Positions 36,072-45,164 of a stretch of 64,000 bases of DNA are shown piece by piece. Where the stretch lies: assembly GCA_016793095.1 (NCBI GenBank), contig JAEUJQ010000047.1, positions 20,365 through 84,364 of the forward strand, in the 5' to 3' direction. This DNA comes from Myxococcaceae bacterium. Its GTDB lineage: Bacteria; Myxococcota; Myxococcia; Myxococcales; Myxococcaceae. The position numbers and the translations under genes were made by a program. The notes under the pieces were generated by a model. That model had not been told where the DNA came from and did not search any database. It saw nothing but the letters and a program-made list of their open reading frames with translations. The first letter of the stretch is position 1. The number at the start of each line of letters is the position of its first letter.

Positions 36072-38581
36072 CGCTGATCGGCGCAGCAGCGGAAGCCCAC
36101 CTCGGACGACTTGTTGAACGAGCTGCCGTTCTTCCGCGCCGAGCAGCGCACGGCGTAGTCGCCGCTCGCGAACGAGCCGCCCTTGATGATGCGCTCGTTG
36201 GTCCACTCCGCGACGTTGCCTGACATGTCCGCCAGGCCGTACCCGCTGCGGCACTTCGCGAAGCGGCCAGCGGGCGCGAGCGTGCGGCCTTCGCCCGAGT
36301 CGTCTTCGGTGTTGCAGGCGTTGGCGTCGAAGGCGTTGCCGAAGGGCCAGCGCGCGCCGCCGGGGCCCTTGCACCCCTTCTCCCACTCCGCCTCGGTGCA
36401 GAGCCGCTTGTTCTGCGACTCACACAGGCGACGCGCGTCCGCGAACGCCACCGCGACGGTCGGCGCGACGCCGCGCTTGTTCGGGTACTCGTGAACGTCC
36501 ATGCAGTACGCCGGCACCTCGACCGCCGAGAGCACCTTCTCGTCGAAGCCCATCATCGGATCGTCTCGCGGCGTGCCCATGCGGAAGACCCCCGCAGCGA
36601 TGGCGCGCATGCCCTCGGGACACGGCCCGTCGCCGCCCTTCGGCGGAGCCGCCGCTGCCAGCGCGGCCTTCTCGGCCTTCTCTTTGGCGGCCTTCTCCCT
36701 CGCGGCCTTGTCGGCGGCTGCCTTCTCGGCGGCTGCTTCAGCGGCGGCGGCCTTGTCAGCAGCGGCAGCGGCCTTGTCAGCAGCGGCCTTGTCAGCAGCG
36801 GCCTTGTCAGCAGCAGCCTTGTCAGCAGCGGCCTTGTCAGCAGCGGCCTTGTCAGCAGCGGCCTTGTCAGCGGCGGCCTTGTCGGTGGCGGTCTTGTCAG
36901 CGGCGGCCTTGTCGGCGGCGGCCTTCTCCGAGGCGGCTTTCTCAGCAGCAGCCTTCTCGGCGGCGGCTTTCTCAGCAGCAGCCTTCTCGGCGGCTGTCGC
37001 ATCGATGGGCACCACCGTGGGTGGCGGATCGACGGGCGTGGTGGGCGTGGTGGCCGCGGCGAGCAGGGCAGCCTGTCGCTCCGCCTCGAGCCTGGCTGCT
37101 TCGTCCTTCTGCCGTTGCTCCTCTTCAGCGCGCTTGCGGGCCTCTTCGGCGGCGGCCGCCTTCTGACGCTGGAACAGATAGAAGCCGCCGCCCGCTCCGA
37201 CTCCCAGTCCGGCGACGACGAGCAAGACGATGAGTGCCCAGGTCATCCACGAGCTGCCGGCCTCTTCCGCCGCTTCGGGTGGCGGGGCGACGGTCTCGAC
37301 CTGGGCCCGCGTCTCGGCGTGATCGTCGGCGTCTCCGAGCGAGGCGATGATCTGGTCGGAGTCGATCACCGCGGTCTCTTCACGGTTCTCCGGCGGCTCA
37401 GGCGTGGGCCCTGCGCCCTTGAGCGCTGCCTCCAGTCGGCTCGGATCGACCGGCTGGGTCGCGTCGGGCAGCGGGTTCTCCTCGCTGACGGGAGGTGGCG
37501 GCGGCGGGGGCGCCATGGACGGCACTGGCGGAGGCGGCTTCTCGCGACGGGGCTGCAACTGCAGCATGCCCGTGGTGGTGCGCCGCAGCGGCGGCGGAGC
37601 GCCCGCGGCCGGCTCGGGCTTGTTGGGGAGCGGGGGCGGAGGCGCGTTGGCCTTCGAGATCGCCGCCAGCTCGGAGAACAGCTCACCCGCCGTCTTGAAA
37701 CGCGCGATGGGGTTCGAGTTCACCGCCTTGCGGTACAGCCCCTCGAGCTGCTGCGGCACGTTCGGGTTGCGCCGGTGCAGCTCGGGCACCGAGCCGTCGG
37801 GGGTCAGGCCCGAGAGCATCTCGCCCAGGATGACGCCGACCGCATACACGTCGCAGCGCCCGTCCACCTCGCTGCCGTCGACGAGCTCTGGCGCGAGGTA
37901 CCGATCGGCCTTGCGCGACTTCATCGCCTGAACGAACGGCAGGCGCGGCAGCGCGAGCCCCAGACCGAAGTCCGTCACCTTCAGCAGGTCGGGCAGCACC
38001 AGCACGTTGTCGGGCTTGATGTCCGTGTGAGGGCCGACCTTGTGGGCCCCGTCGAGGGCCGAGCACACCTGGCTCAGGATCGGCTCGATCTCGTGCAGCG
38101 CGAAGAACTGCCCCTTCTGCAGCCGCAGGTCGATGATCTTCCGCAGCGTGAGGCCGTCGAGGAACTGCGAGGTGAAGTAGGGGCGATCCTGGTCCTCGCC
38201 CTCCTCGTAGACGCGGGCGAGGTTCTGGTGCGAGAGCTTGCGCGCGAGCCTCAGTTGCTTCGCGAAGGCGCGGCGCTCGTCAGCCGTCTGGCAGAGGCGG
38301 GCGTTGATCACCTTCAGCGCGACCTCGACGTCCACTTCCTTGTCGTGCGCGCGGAAGACGAAGCCGAGCGGCCCCGAGCCGATGATGTCCTTGATGAGGT
38401 AGCGGTTGGCAACGAGGTCCTGCGGCTTGTACGGAGCGCCCTCGATCACCTGGGAGGTGGCGCGGCGCCGCGAGAACGTGCCGGTCGCCTGCCGAAGCCC
38501 GCCGCCGGCAAGCTTCTGCCCGCACGTGGGACACGTGTCGACGGTGTCGGCGACGTGGCTGCCACAGCGGTAGCAAAGCAC
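36068..38581 (-). CDS. Ser/Thr protein kinase with zinc ribbon, membrane helix and C-terminal FGE-like domain
   Basis: 837 residues. Domains in order: zinc ribbon (CYRCG...CPTCG, 3-21); kinase (about 58-310) with G-loop GSGPLGF, Lys in VALKVI, catalytic loop HTDIKPDN (Arg of HRD replaced by Thr), DFG and APEL; Pro-rich linker; one membrane helix (about 445-470, [18 protein letters not shown]); charged helix and a long Ala/Lys/Asp repeat (about 530-638); and a formylglycine-generating-enzyme/sulfatase-modifying domain (about 650-837, [42 protein letters not shown]). The kinase is cytosolic and the FGE-like domain periplasmic, so it may sense envelope conditions. It overlaps a binding-protein gene downstream (ATGA), a possible ligand module. 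Targets unknown. Confidence 0.93.
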   Translation of the reverse strand: MLCYRCGSHVADTVDTCPTCGQKLAGGGLRQATGTFSRRRATSQVIEGAPYKPQDLVANRYLIKDIIGSGPLGFVFRAHDKEVDVEVALKVINARLCQTADERRAFAKQLRLARKLSHQNLARVYEEGEDQDRPYFTSQFLDGLTLRKIIDLRLQKGQFFALHEIEPILSQVCSALDGAHKVGPHTDIKPDNVLVLPDLLKVTDFGLGLALPRLPFVQAMKSRKADRYLAPELVDGSEVDGRCDVYAVGVILGEMLSGLTPDGSVPELHRRNPNVPQQLEGLYRKAVNSNPIARFKTAGELFSELAAISKANAPPPPLPNKPEPAAGAPPPLRRTTTGMLQLQPRREKPPPPVPSMAPPPPPPPVSEENPLPDATQPVDPSRLEAALKGAGPTPEPPENREETAVIDSDQIIASLGDADDHAETRAQVETVAPPPEAAEEAGSSWMTWALIVLLVVAGLGVGAGGGFYLFQRQKAAAAEEARKRAEEEQRQKDEAARLEAERQAALLAAATTPTTPVDPPPTVVPIDATAAEKAAAEKAAAEKAAAEKAASEKAAADKAAADKTATDKAAADKAAADKAAADKAAADKAAADKAAADKAAADKAAAAADKAAAAEAAAEKAAADKAAREKAAKEKAEKAALAAAAPPKGGDGPCPEGMRAIAAGVFRMGTPRDDPMMGFDEKVLSAVEVPAYCMDVHEYPNKRGVAPTVAVAFADARRLCESQNKRLCTEAEWEKGCKGPGGARWPFGNAFDANACNTEDDSGEGRTLAPAGRFAKCRSGYGLADMSGNVAEWTNERIIKGGSFASGDYAVRCSARKNGSSFNKSSEVGFRCCADQR
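36670..36995 (-). repeat. 15-bp tandem repeat coding (A/E/D)KAAA tract
   Basis: About twenty imperfect 15-bp units (core on the plus strand GCCTTGTCAGCAGCG) encode [10 protein letters not shown] pentads at residues 530-638 of the kinase. The unit keeps frame, so copy-number change would lengthen or shorten a periplasmic helical spacer in five-residue steps. It resembles the TolA domain II composition. Confidence 0.9.
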
Positions 38582-38664
38582 TCGTGAGGCTCCTGGAACC
38601 CGGTGGCGTCACTGCCCCCGTAACACACGAATCAGACTGGCATTTTTACGCGAGAAGTGACGCT

Positions 38665-39138
38665 TCAGCAACGGTCTGGGTTCCCCGCGACGCCGGTTGA
38701 CCCAAACCCTGCGGATCCTCTCGTTGTCTCGGAGAGGTTGGCGGTCTCGATGAGGGTGGCGTGGGCGACCGGCGCGACCACGAGCTGGGCGATGCGGTCG
38801 CCGCGGCTCAGGGTGACGGGGGCCGACGAGAGGTTGATGAGCAGCACCTTCACTTCCCCGCGGTAGTCCGCGTCGATGGTGCCCGGGGCGTTCAGCACGG
38901 TGACGCCCTGCTTCGCCGCCAGCCCGCTCCTCGGCCGGACCTGCCCCTCGAAGCCCGCCGGCAAGGCGATGGAGAGGCCCGTGGGCACCAGCGCGCGCTC
39001 GAGCGGCGCGAGCGTCAGGGGCTGCTCGAGGTCCGCGAGCAGGTCGAGCCCGGCGGCGAGGTCGGACTGGTACTTCGGCAGCGGCAGATCGGCGTTCTCG
39101 CGCACGCGGCGCACCTGCACGGTGACGGCGTTGGACAT
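38665..39138 (-). CDS. dut: dUTP diphosphatase
   Basis: 157 residues from ATG 39138. The trimeric dUTPase motifs are all visible: [12 protein letters not shown] (motif 1), [12 protein letters not shown] (2), [14 protein letters not shown] (3), [13 protein letters not shown] (4) and the C-terminal [10 protein letters not shown] (5). It hydrolyses dUTP to dUMP, keeping uracil out of DNA and feeding dTMP synthesis. It lies 83 bp upstream of the kinase gene on the same strand; the region upstream (39147 onwards) is degenerate, so its promoter must lie in that stretch. Confidence 0.97.
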   Translation of the reverse strand: MSNAVTVQVRRVRENADLPLPKYQSDLAAGLDLLADLEQPLTLAPLERALVPTGLSIALPAGFEGQVRPRSGLAAKQGVTVLNAPGTIDADYRGEVKVLLINLSSAPVTLSRGDRIAQLVVAPVAHATLIETANLSETTRGSAGFGSTGVAGNPDRC

Positions 39139-39146
39139 GCGGGGCG

Positions 39147-39530
39147 CATAGCATGGCCGACGCTCCGGGCGGCACCCCGGTCGACCCGGCCCGCCGGACG
39201 GTCGCCGTCCGCGCGGTCCGGTGGCACGCCGAGCCCAGCACCTCGCCCTCGCGCCAAAGCGGCGCCCACTCGTCGGACAGGTTCAGCAGCACGACGACGC
39301 GCCGGCCGTCGCGCGCCGCGCTCGAACGACCGCAACCCCTCGTGCGCCGAGAGCTGCACCTCGCCCTCGCGCTCGAGCGGCGCCGGCTCGTCGGACAGGT
39401 TCAGCAGCACGACGACGCGCCGGCCGTCGCGCGCCGCGCTCGAACGACCGCAACCCCTCGTGCGCCCGAGAGCTGCACCTCGTCGTCCACCTGTCGCTTC
39501 AGCAGGGCGTCGGGGCCCGGACGGCGGCCC
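39147..39530 (-). pseudogene. Remnant resembling an alpha-amylase (GH13) C-terminal domain, duplicated
   Basis: On the minus strand, fragments read [20 protein letters not shown] and [20 protein letters not shown], each preceded, after a one-base frame change, by HEGLRSFERGA. This pattern (tyrosine/phenylalanine-E-R, then VLLNLSDE, then EGEVLLS) is like the C-terminal beta domain of GH13 glucosidases. There is no catalytic domain, the frames do not join, and the piece is duplicated in tandem. It is therefore a decayed fragment. The family call is inference from a short match. Confidence 0.4.
39239..39475. repeat. Two-copy ~118-bp tandem duplication
   Basis: Copies start at 39239 and 39357 (both CACCTCGCCCTCGCG). 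About 78 bp in each (from CGTCGGACAGGTTCAGCAGC on) are essentially identical; the second copy has one extra C near its end. The high identity indicates a recent duplication inside already non-functional sequence. Confidence 0.85.
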
Positions 39531-40647
39531 TCACGGTGGCACCCCGATCGACTCGGGCGCCGTGGAGTTGGCAGGAGGCAGGTCGGAGGCTCGGGGCGGT
39601 GCGGCCTCCGGCGCGGCCGGCGGAGGCGGAGGCGGCGGGCTCGCCTCGAGCCGTTCGCGCGCCTCGGCGATGAGGGCCGCGTTGGAGCGGTCGAGCACCT
39701 CACTCTCCGCCGCGGCGGCGGCAGTGGCGAAGGCCTGCGCGACGAGCGACAGCACCAGCCCACCGACGGCGCCACCGAGTACGACGGCCAGCCCTCCGAG
39801 CGGCGGGAGCTCGACGGCGCCGATGACGGCCAGCGGCGCCGCGAACACCACGAGCGCCCCGATGCCGAACCCGATCGCCGCCGACAGGTCTGCGCGGGCC
39901 TGGGCGTACTGCGCAGCCAGCGGCGGCGTTCGCGCCACCCTGGCCTCGAGCGCCGCGTCGCTGAGGGGCGCGCTGCCTTCGACTTACGTCGCGGCCCCCT
40001 CGTGTACGCCGACGCTCAAGACCGAGTCCGTCACCCCACGCACCACCGGGTCCCAATCGGACGTGCTCCGCGCGGCCTCGAGGAGCCGCTGGGTGCGTCG
40101 CCCGAGCACGCCGACCGCCTCGGTGGCCGGGCCTCGCGCGAGGAACAGCGCCGCCACCAGCGCTCCCGCCACCACCGTCGAGCTCAGCGCCCCGACCCAC
40201 GTCGACGTCGGGCGGCTCAGCTGCGCTGCCAGGATGTCGCCGGTGCCCAGCAGCACCCCGAGCGCCACTCCGATGACGATGCCCCGCGTGGTGGACCGGC
40301 CGTACGCGGCCGCGAGCGCGTCAGCGTCCTCCCGGTGCCAGCCCTCCCCCGGCGCGCCTGCGCTCGCGCTCGGCGAGAACCGAGACCATGCCTCGAGTCA
40401 CCCAACGACCCGCGCCCGCGGCTGGATCGACGACCGCTCAGAAGCGGCCCGGCACCGCGCCCGCGGCTGGATCGACGACCGCTCCGAAGCGGCCCGGCAC
40501 CGCGCTCGCGTCGAAGATGCGCACGAGCCGCGGGGACGGCGCCAGGTTGCGCTCGAGCGCGTCGAGCGCGAAGTGGGCTGGCCTGCGCACACACGAGCGA
40601 CGCGACGAGGAGGACGCACCACGGCCCGAACGTACTGACCGGTCCAT
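39531..40647 (-). pseudogene. Broken membrane-protein gene with two nonsense codons and a frameshift
   Basis: Three minus-strand segments look like one former gene. Segment 1 starts ATG 40647 and includes FALDALERNLAPSPRLVRIF, then a 15-residue repeat, ending at a TGA near 40438. If that TGA is read through, the frame continues to about 40345, where a one-base change leads into WHREDADALAAAYGRSTTRG and the helices of segment 2. That segment stops at TAA 39986-39984 (GVHEGAAT). The same frame resumes at once as VEGSAPLSDAALEARVARTP, two more hydrophobic helices and a Pro/Ala-rich tail ending at 39531. About four membrane helices in all; no family recognised. Three separate lesions argue for decay, though assembly error at some is possible. 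Confidence 0.55.
40411..40500. repeat. Perfect-length 45-bp tandem repeat (two copies, one mismatch)
   Basis: Copies 40411-40455 and 40456-40500 begin CGCGCCCGCGGCTGGATCGA and differ at one base (A versus C at the 30th position). On the minus strand they encode the 15-residue unit GAVVDPAAGAVPGRF. The single mismatch turns GGA into TGA in the second-read copy, creating the stop described for the neighbouring pseudogene. Confidence 0.9.
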
Positions 40648-40676
40648 GCGACGGGGCAGGGAACGCCCGCTGGGCC

Positions 40677-41846
40677 TCAGGGCGGTACCTCGGTGGCCTC
40701 GGGCGGCGCGGTGCCCGCCGAGTCGAACGCGGCCTTGAGGGCCTTCGACATGCCCGGTGCCGGCGGCGACGGCGACGGCGGCGTGGGCGACGCGTCCGTC
40801 TTCGCGGGCGTAGGCGCGGCGGGGGTCGGCACGGTGGGCAGCGCGCTGACGGCCGCGCGCCCTCGGAAGACGAACGGGTCGACCGGCCGCCGGCCGAGCT
40901 CGAGCTGGTAGTGCAGGTGCGGCCCTGTGCTGCGCCCCGTGTTGCCCGACTCCGAGATCACCTGCCCCGCCTTCACCACCTCGCCGGTCGACACGAGCAG
41001 CCGCGAGTTGTGACAGTACGCCGTCGTCACCCCGCGGCCGTGATCGACGATGATCACCTTCCCGTTCACCGCATCTTCGCTGGCCCGCTTCACCACGCCG
41101 TCGGCCACCACCTTCACCGCCGTGCCCTCGGGCACCGAGAGATCGACGCCGGTGTGCAGCTGCTGGGTGTGCAGCGTCGGGTGCGTGCGGTAGCCGAAGG
41201 GCGAGCTCACGCGCGTGCCGGGCACGACCGGCCACGAGAGGCCGTACGCGGCGCCGAACATGAGCGTCTGCGACGCGGCCTCGAAGAACGCGGTGTTCCC
41301 CGGAGGCAGCTGCTGGGCGAGCACCTCGAGCGTCGCAGGGCGTCCCTCGGCGTGCGCGCGGCTCACCGCGTAGCGCGCGAGCTCGGGGCCGGCGAACAGC
41401 GCCAACACTGCGCCTTCGTCCGTGTCGAAGTCGGCCTTCGCGCGGGCCACGACGGTCGCCACGTCGTCGGGCGTCTGGAGCGTGGCCAACTGGTAGCGCT
41501 GGGCGAACCGCTCGGCGCCCTGACGAACGCGCTCGGGCTGGCGCTGCAGCACTGCGTACGCGCCCCGGCCCAGCGCCGTGCCCGGCGGCACCACCGCCAG
41601 CGCGTCGGGCTCGAGCCCGTCGGGCAACACCGGCGCCACCGGCACCTCGACCTCCCGCGCGTCGTACACGCCGCCCGAGAAGTACGCGAGCAGCGGCCGC
41701 CCGTCGCTCTTCCGGCCCGACACCTTCGCGACGGCCCCCCGCACCAGCGCGCCGGCCGGGGTGTGCCAGGCCGCCGCCCACAGGCACAGCGCCGCCGCGA
41801 GGAAGTCGAACAGCCCCCGTGAGTTCGAGCGGAACACGGGCGTCAC
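40677..41846 (-). CDS. M23 family metallopeptidase (LytM-like)
   Basis: 389 residues. The GTG at 41846 overlaps the stop of the upstream gene (GTGA), which fixes the start. An N-terminal hydrophobic segment (FDFLAAALCLWAAAW) anchors or exports it. A helical middle region of about 180 residues precedes the peptidase domain, whose zinc ligands are in HTGVDLSVPEG (H-x3-D) and GPHLHYQLELG (H-x-H). The last 50 residues are Pro/Thr-rich. It should cut peptidoglycan cross-links in the periplasm. All ligands are present, so it is probably active rather than an EnvC-type regulator. The partner gene is a membrane protein of unknown function. Confidence 0.9.
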   Translation of the reverse strand: MTPVFRSNSRGLFDFLAAALCLWAAAWHTPAGALVRGAVAKVSGRKSDGRPLLAYFSGGVYDAREVEVPVAPVLPDGLEPDALAVVPPGTALGRGAYAVLQRQPERVRQGAERFAQRYQLATLQTPDDVATVVARAKADFDTDEGAVLALFAGPELARYAVSRAHAEGRPATLEVLAQQLPPGNTAFFEAASQTLMFGAAYGLSWPVVPGTRVSSPFGYRTHPTLHTQQLHTGVDLSVPEGTAVKVVADGVVKRASEDAVNGKVIIVDHGRGVTTAYCHNSRLLVSTGEVVKAGQVISESGNTGRSTGPHLHYQLELGRRPVDPFVFRGRAAVSALPTVPTPAAPTPAKTDASPTPPSPSPPAPGMSKALKAAFDSAGTAPPEATEVPP

Positions 41847-42601
41847 CGGAAGAGGGCCAGCAGGTTGTGCGCCTCGAGCAGCAACGCCACCGCCAGCGGG
41901 AAGGACAACACCGACCCCCACAGGCCCGTCACCCAGGGAGACTTCGCCAGCTTCACCCGCGCCTCGCAGGCGGCGTCTGCGTGCTCGAGCGCGCGCAGCA
42001 CCGCCCGCCAGCCGTGGCTCGCCAGCACCAGCACGATCGCCGCCGCGCCGAAGACGCGCGCCAGCACCTCGGCCACCTCGGGCGTCGCGACGCCGCCCTG
42101 CAGCGCCACGAAGAGCGTCGATTCCACGAGCCGCGCCACCGCGTACGCCGCGCCGCCCGCGAACACGAACGTCACCAGCGGGCGGACCAGGCGCATCGGC
42201 GTCGGCTGACGGTTGACCCGCGAGAACAAGGTGCGCCACGTCTCGCGGCGGAAGCTGAACTTCGCCTCGTGCTCGTCCGCCTCGGAGTAGCCGAGCTGCG
42301 GGACGGCGACGAAGACGTCCACCGCCAGCTCCCACGCGAGCGCCACCAGCCGGGCGATGAGGGTGCGTTGCAGCGGACCCACGCGATCGACCCACCCGGC
42401 GGTCAGCTCCCAGCGGGCGAGCCACGCGTCGGCCCAGGCGTCGAGCGCGTCCACCAGCGCGAGCACCTTGTCGTCGGCGAGATCCGCGGCGGCGTGCACC
42501 CCGACCGCCACCAGCGCGAACAGGCCCAGCGGCATGAACGCTCCGCGGAACAGCCCGAAGAAGCCGCTCACCCGCCCCAGCCGTGTCTCCGTCGTCGCCA
42601 C
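41843..42601 (-). CDS. Membrane protein of unknown function coupled to the M23 peptidase
   Basis: 252 residues with four to five predicted membrane segments (PLGLFALVAVGVHAA; LIARLVALAWELAVDVF; LVTFVFAGGAAYAVARL; AAIVLVLASHGWRAVL; SVLSFPLAVALLLEAH). A soluble loop (SEADEHEAKFSFRRETWRT) separates the second and third. The stop overlaps the GTG of the M23 peptidase, so the two are made together. It may position or regulate the peptidase; no family recognised. It is divergent from the response-regulator gene. Confidence 0.75.
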   Translation of the reverse strand: MATTETRLGRVSGFFGLFRGAFMPLGLFALVAVGVHAAADLADDKVLALVDALDAWADAWLARWELTAGWVDRVGPLQRTLIARLVALAWELAVDVFVAVPQLGYSEADEHEAKFSFRRETWRTLFSRVNRQPTPMRLVRPLVTFVFAGGAAYAVARLVESTLFVALQGGVATPEVAEVLARVFGAAAIVLVLASHGWRAVLRALEHADAACEARVKLAKSPWVTGLWGSVLSFPLAVALLLEAHNLLALFR

Positions 42602-42824
42602 GTGCCTCCTTCAACGCGCTGCGCCCTCCCGCGATCTCTCCGTGGGGGGGAATGGGAGTGGAACGATTTCACCATGGGAGCAAGGGCCCGACTGACATGG
42701 GAGCCCCCGCCTCCTCAACCCGAGCACGTCATGGGACCGCATGGGGCTCGTGTGCGCTTCTGCCCTACCTTCTGCTGACGGCCGTTCAGTGTGAAACTCT
42801 TCAACGGCTCGGCAGGGGGTAGCG

Positions 42825-43469
42825 ATGCGACTGTTGGTGGTGGACGACGATGCCCAGGTTCGCCGCGGCCTCTCCGAGGTGCTCGGGCCGACGAAGCAGG
42901 TGTCCATCGTCGGGTCGTGCGGGAGCGCCGCCGAGGCGCTGGAGGCGGTCGCGCGGGGCCTCGAGTTCGAGGTGGCGCTGATCGATCTGCACCTCCCTGA
43001 CCGCCCCGGCAACGAGGTGCTGCGATCGCTGGCGCGGTCGAGACCTCAGGCGGTGCTGCTGGCCTTCACGCAGTTCGACGACGCCGAGTCGATCTTCGCG
43101 GCGCTCGAGAGCGGCGCGAGCGGGTACCTGCTCAAGACGACGAGTCCTCCGCGACTCCTTCGCGCGCTCGGCGAGGCGCGAGACGGCGGGGCGCCGATGA
43201 CGCCGTCGGTCGCGCGCAAGGTGGTCGAGAGCTTCCGCCAGCGCAAGCGCCGCCCCGTTCCCTTCGCCTTGAGCGAGCGCGAGTCCGACGTGCTCCGGGA
43301 GCTCGCGATGGGGCGCAGCTACGCGGACACCGGAGCGAAGCTGGGCATCGGGCTGGGCACCGTGCAGACGCACGTGAAGAACATCTACCGCAAGCTCGAG
43401 GTCAACTCGCGAGAGGAAGCCGCCGACTGGGCGGCCACGCACGGACTGCTGGACACGACGGGCCGGTGA
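42825..43469 (+). CDS. NarL/FixJ-family response regulator
   Basis: 214 residues, preceded by AGGGGG. Receiver domain: acidic pocket VDDDAQ, phospho-acceptor Asp54 (LIDLHLPD), Thr/Phe switch (LAFTQFDD), Lys104 (LLKTTSP). LuxR-type HTH at about 145-205 (LSERESDVLRELAMGRSYAD, TGAKLGIGLGTVQTHVKNIY). It binds DNA after phosphorylation by the histidine kinase encoded next, whose first possible start overlaps this stop. Target genes are unknown. Confidence 0.94.
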   Translation: MRLLVVDDDAQVRRGLSEVLGPTKQVSIVGSCGSAAEALEAVARGLEFEVALIDLHLPDRPGNEVLRSLARSRPQAVLLAFTQFDDAESIFAALESGASGYLLKTTSPPRLLRALGEARDGGAPMTPSVARKVVESFRQRKRRPVPFALSERESDVLRELAMGRSYADTGAKLGIGLGTVQTHVKNIYRKLEVNSREEAADWAATHGLLDTTGR

Positions 43470-43489
43470 GCGCAGGAGGCCAGGGGCAG

Positions 43490-44689
43490 ATGGATTCGCA
43501 GGCGGCGCTGCACCGACAGATCCGGGGGCCGGCGGCGACGGCCGCGCTGGTGGCGATCATCTTCGGCTTCGCGGTGGCGCCCCTCTTCCCGGTCGATCAG
43601 CGCGTGCTCGGCTACGACGCATGGCTCAGCCTGCCGCTCGGCGTCGTCGGCGCCGCGTGGACGCTCTCGACGGGCCTGGTGTTCAGGCGCCAGGGCCTCG
43701 GCTCGCCCCTCTACGCGGCGATGAACCGCGGCGAGACGGTGCTGTTCTCGACGATCTGCCTCGCGGCGATCTGCCAGTCGCAGAACCCCGCGAGCGCCGT
43801 CTGGGTGCTCCACTTCGGTCACGTCGTCACCTGCGGCACCTCGGGCGGAGAGCGCCGCTACAACCTGACCGTCTTCACCGTCGCCTCCGCGCTCGCGACG
43901 GGCTACTTCGCGCTCGTACGCGGGCCGGCCGCTGCGGGCCTGGTGGCTGCGATCGCCGGCGTGGCGATCTACGCGTACGCGGTGATGTCCGGCACGGCGA
44001 GCAAGCTCTCCGAGATCATCGCCCAGCGCGACCGCCTGCAGGCAGAGCTCACCGCGGTGACGGTGTCTCAGGAGCGGGCCCGCATCGCGCGCGATCTGCA
44101 CGACGGCGTCGGGGCCGAGCTGTCGAGCCTGTTCTGGCAGCTCCAGTCGCTCGCGGCGACCGCCACCACCCCCGAGGCGCGGGCCAGCTTCGACGGCCTC
44201 ACCCAGCGCATCACCCAGAGCACCGACGAGCTGCGCAACGTCGTGTGGGAGCTGCGGGCCACGTCCCTCGCCTGGCCCGAGCTGATCGCCCACCTGCGCA
44301 CGCGCTGCGCCGAGCTCGCAGGGGACGTGGCCACCGTCACCCTCGAAGCCAGCGGCGACGAGGCGCGGGAGATCGCCGGCGACGTGCGCATGAACGTCGC
44401 CCGCATCGTCCAGGAGGCGGTGCGCAACGCGATTCACCACGGCCGCGCGCGGCACCTGGCCATCAGGCTACACCTCGGCGAGCGTCTGGTGGTCGAGGTC
44501 GATGACGACGGCAGCGGCATCGCGCCCGACGCCGCCCGGCGCAGCGTCGGAGGCTTGAGGAACATCGACGTGCGGGTGAAGGCGCTTGGCGGCACGTTCA
44601 CCGTCTCGCCTCGCGAGGGCGGCGGCACCCGGCTGCGCGCCGAGATCCCGCTCGCGCTCATGCCGTCGTCGTCGTCGGTCACCGGCTGA
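43490..44689 (+). CDS. Sensor histidine kinase, HisKA_3 type
   Basis: 399 residues from ATG 43490, which has AGGAGG and AGGGG just upstream; a GTG at 43466 overlapping the response-regulator stop would add eight. Five or six N-terminal membrane helices (about 12-165) with little periplasmic sequence. HisKA_3 dimerisation box RARIARDLHDGVGAEL with phospho-His204, then the HATPase_c domain (NAIHHGRARHLAI, DDDGSGIAPDAARRSVGGLR, GGTRLRAEIPL). It phosphorylates the adjacent NarL-type regulator. The signal is probably perceived in or near the membrane. Confidence 0.93.
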   Translation: MDSQAALHRQIRGPAATAALVAIIFGFAVAPLFPVDQRVLGYDAWLSLPLGVVGAAWTLSTGLVFRRQGLGSPLYAAMNRGETVLFSTICLAAICQSQNPASAVWVLHFGHVVTCGTSGGERRYNLTVFTVASALATGYFALVRGPAAAGLVAAIAGVAIYAYAVMSGTASKLSEIIAQRDRLQAELTAVTVSQERARIARDLHDGVGAELSSLFWQLQSLAATATTPEARASFDGLTQRITQSTDELRNVVWELRATSLAWPELIAHLRTRCAELAGDVATVTLEASGDEAREIAGDVRMNVARIVQEAVRNAIHHGRARHLAIRLHLGERLVVEVDDDGSGIAPDAARRSVGGLRNIDVRVKALGGTFTVSPREGGGTRLRAEIPLALMPSSSSVTG

Positions 44690-44699
44690 GGACAGCGCC

Positions 44700-45164
44700 G
44701 TGGAGGAATGCCCGCACTGCCACGCCACGGTGCTGATGATGTCGGAGCGACGATGTCCGGCCTGCCAGAGGTTCGCCACGGATCCGAAAGGCGCCACGCC
44801 TCATCTCACGAGGATCACGGTCGGCGCAGGGTGTGAGCTCCCACGGGTCTGCATCAACTGCGGTGTGAGCTCGGAGCGTCGAGAACGCCTCGACTCGGAA
44901 CGGACGGTGGGCGGCGAAGACACGGGTGTGAAGGTCCTCTACTTCCTGTCCGCTCTGCTGCATCCCCTGAATCTGCTCAAGCTGGCGTCGCTGCAGGGCG
45001 ACCGGCAGGTGGTGGACGTGGCGTACTCCCGCTGTGAGCGCTGCGCGCAGGATGGCCCCGTCCGGCCGGTGCGAGCCGACTTCGAGCGAGGCGCGGTCGT
45101 GCTCCTCGTCCACCGTCGCGTCGCCGAGGCCATGAAGCCCGGCACCCGGCCGCGCGGCACTTGA
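44700..45164 (+). CDS. Zinc-ribbon protein whose C-terminus is formed by the repeat array
   Basis: 154 residues from GTG 44700, ten bases after the kinase stop. Three CxxC-type knuckles are seen (CPHCHATVLMMSERRCPAC, VCINCG, CERCAQ), plus a short hydrophobic segment (VLYFLSALLHPLNLLKLASL). Residues from about 130 (RGAVVLLVHRRVAEAMKPGT) to the stop are encoded by the first unit of the tandem repeat that continues to pnp, so the native end of the gene was probably replaced or extended. Function unknown; possibly nucleic-acid or protein binding. Confidence 0.65.
   Translation: MEECPHCHATVLMMSERRCPACQRFATDPKGATPHLTRITVGAGCELPRVCINCGVSSERRERLDSERTVGGEDTGVKVLYFLSALLHPLNLLKLASLQGDRQVVDVAYSRCERCAQDGPVRPVRADFERGAVVLLVHRRVAEAMKPGTRPRGT

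Noticed and set aside
38761..41822. Large plus-strand ORFs (625 and 889 codons) over dut, the pseudogenes and the M23 gene
   Set aside because: Antisense to recognised genes, low-complexity Arg/Ala/Pro sequence, no domain.
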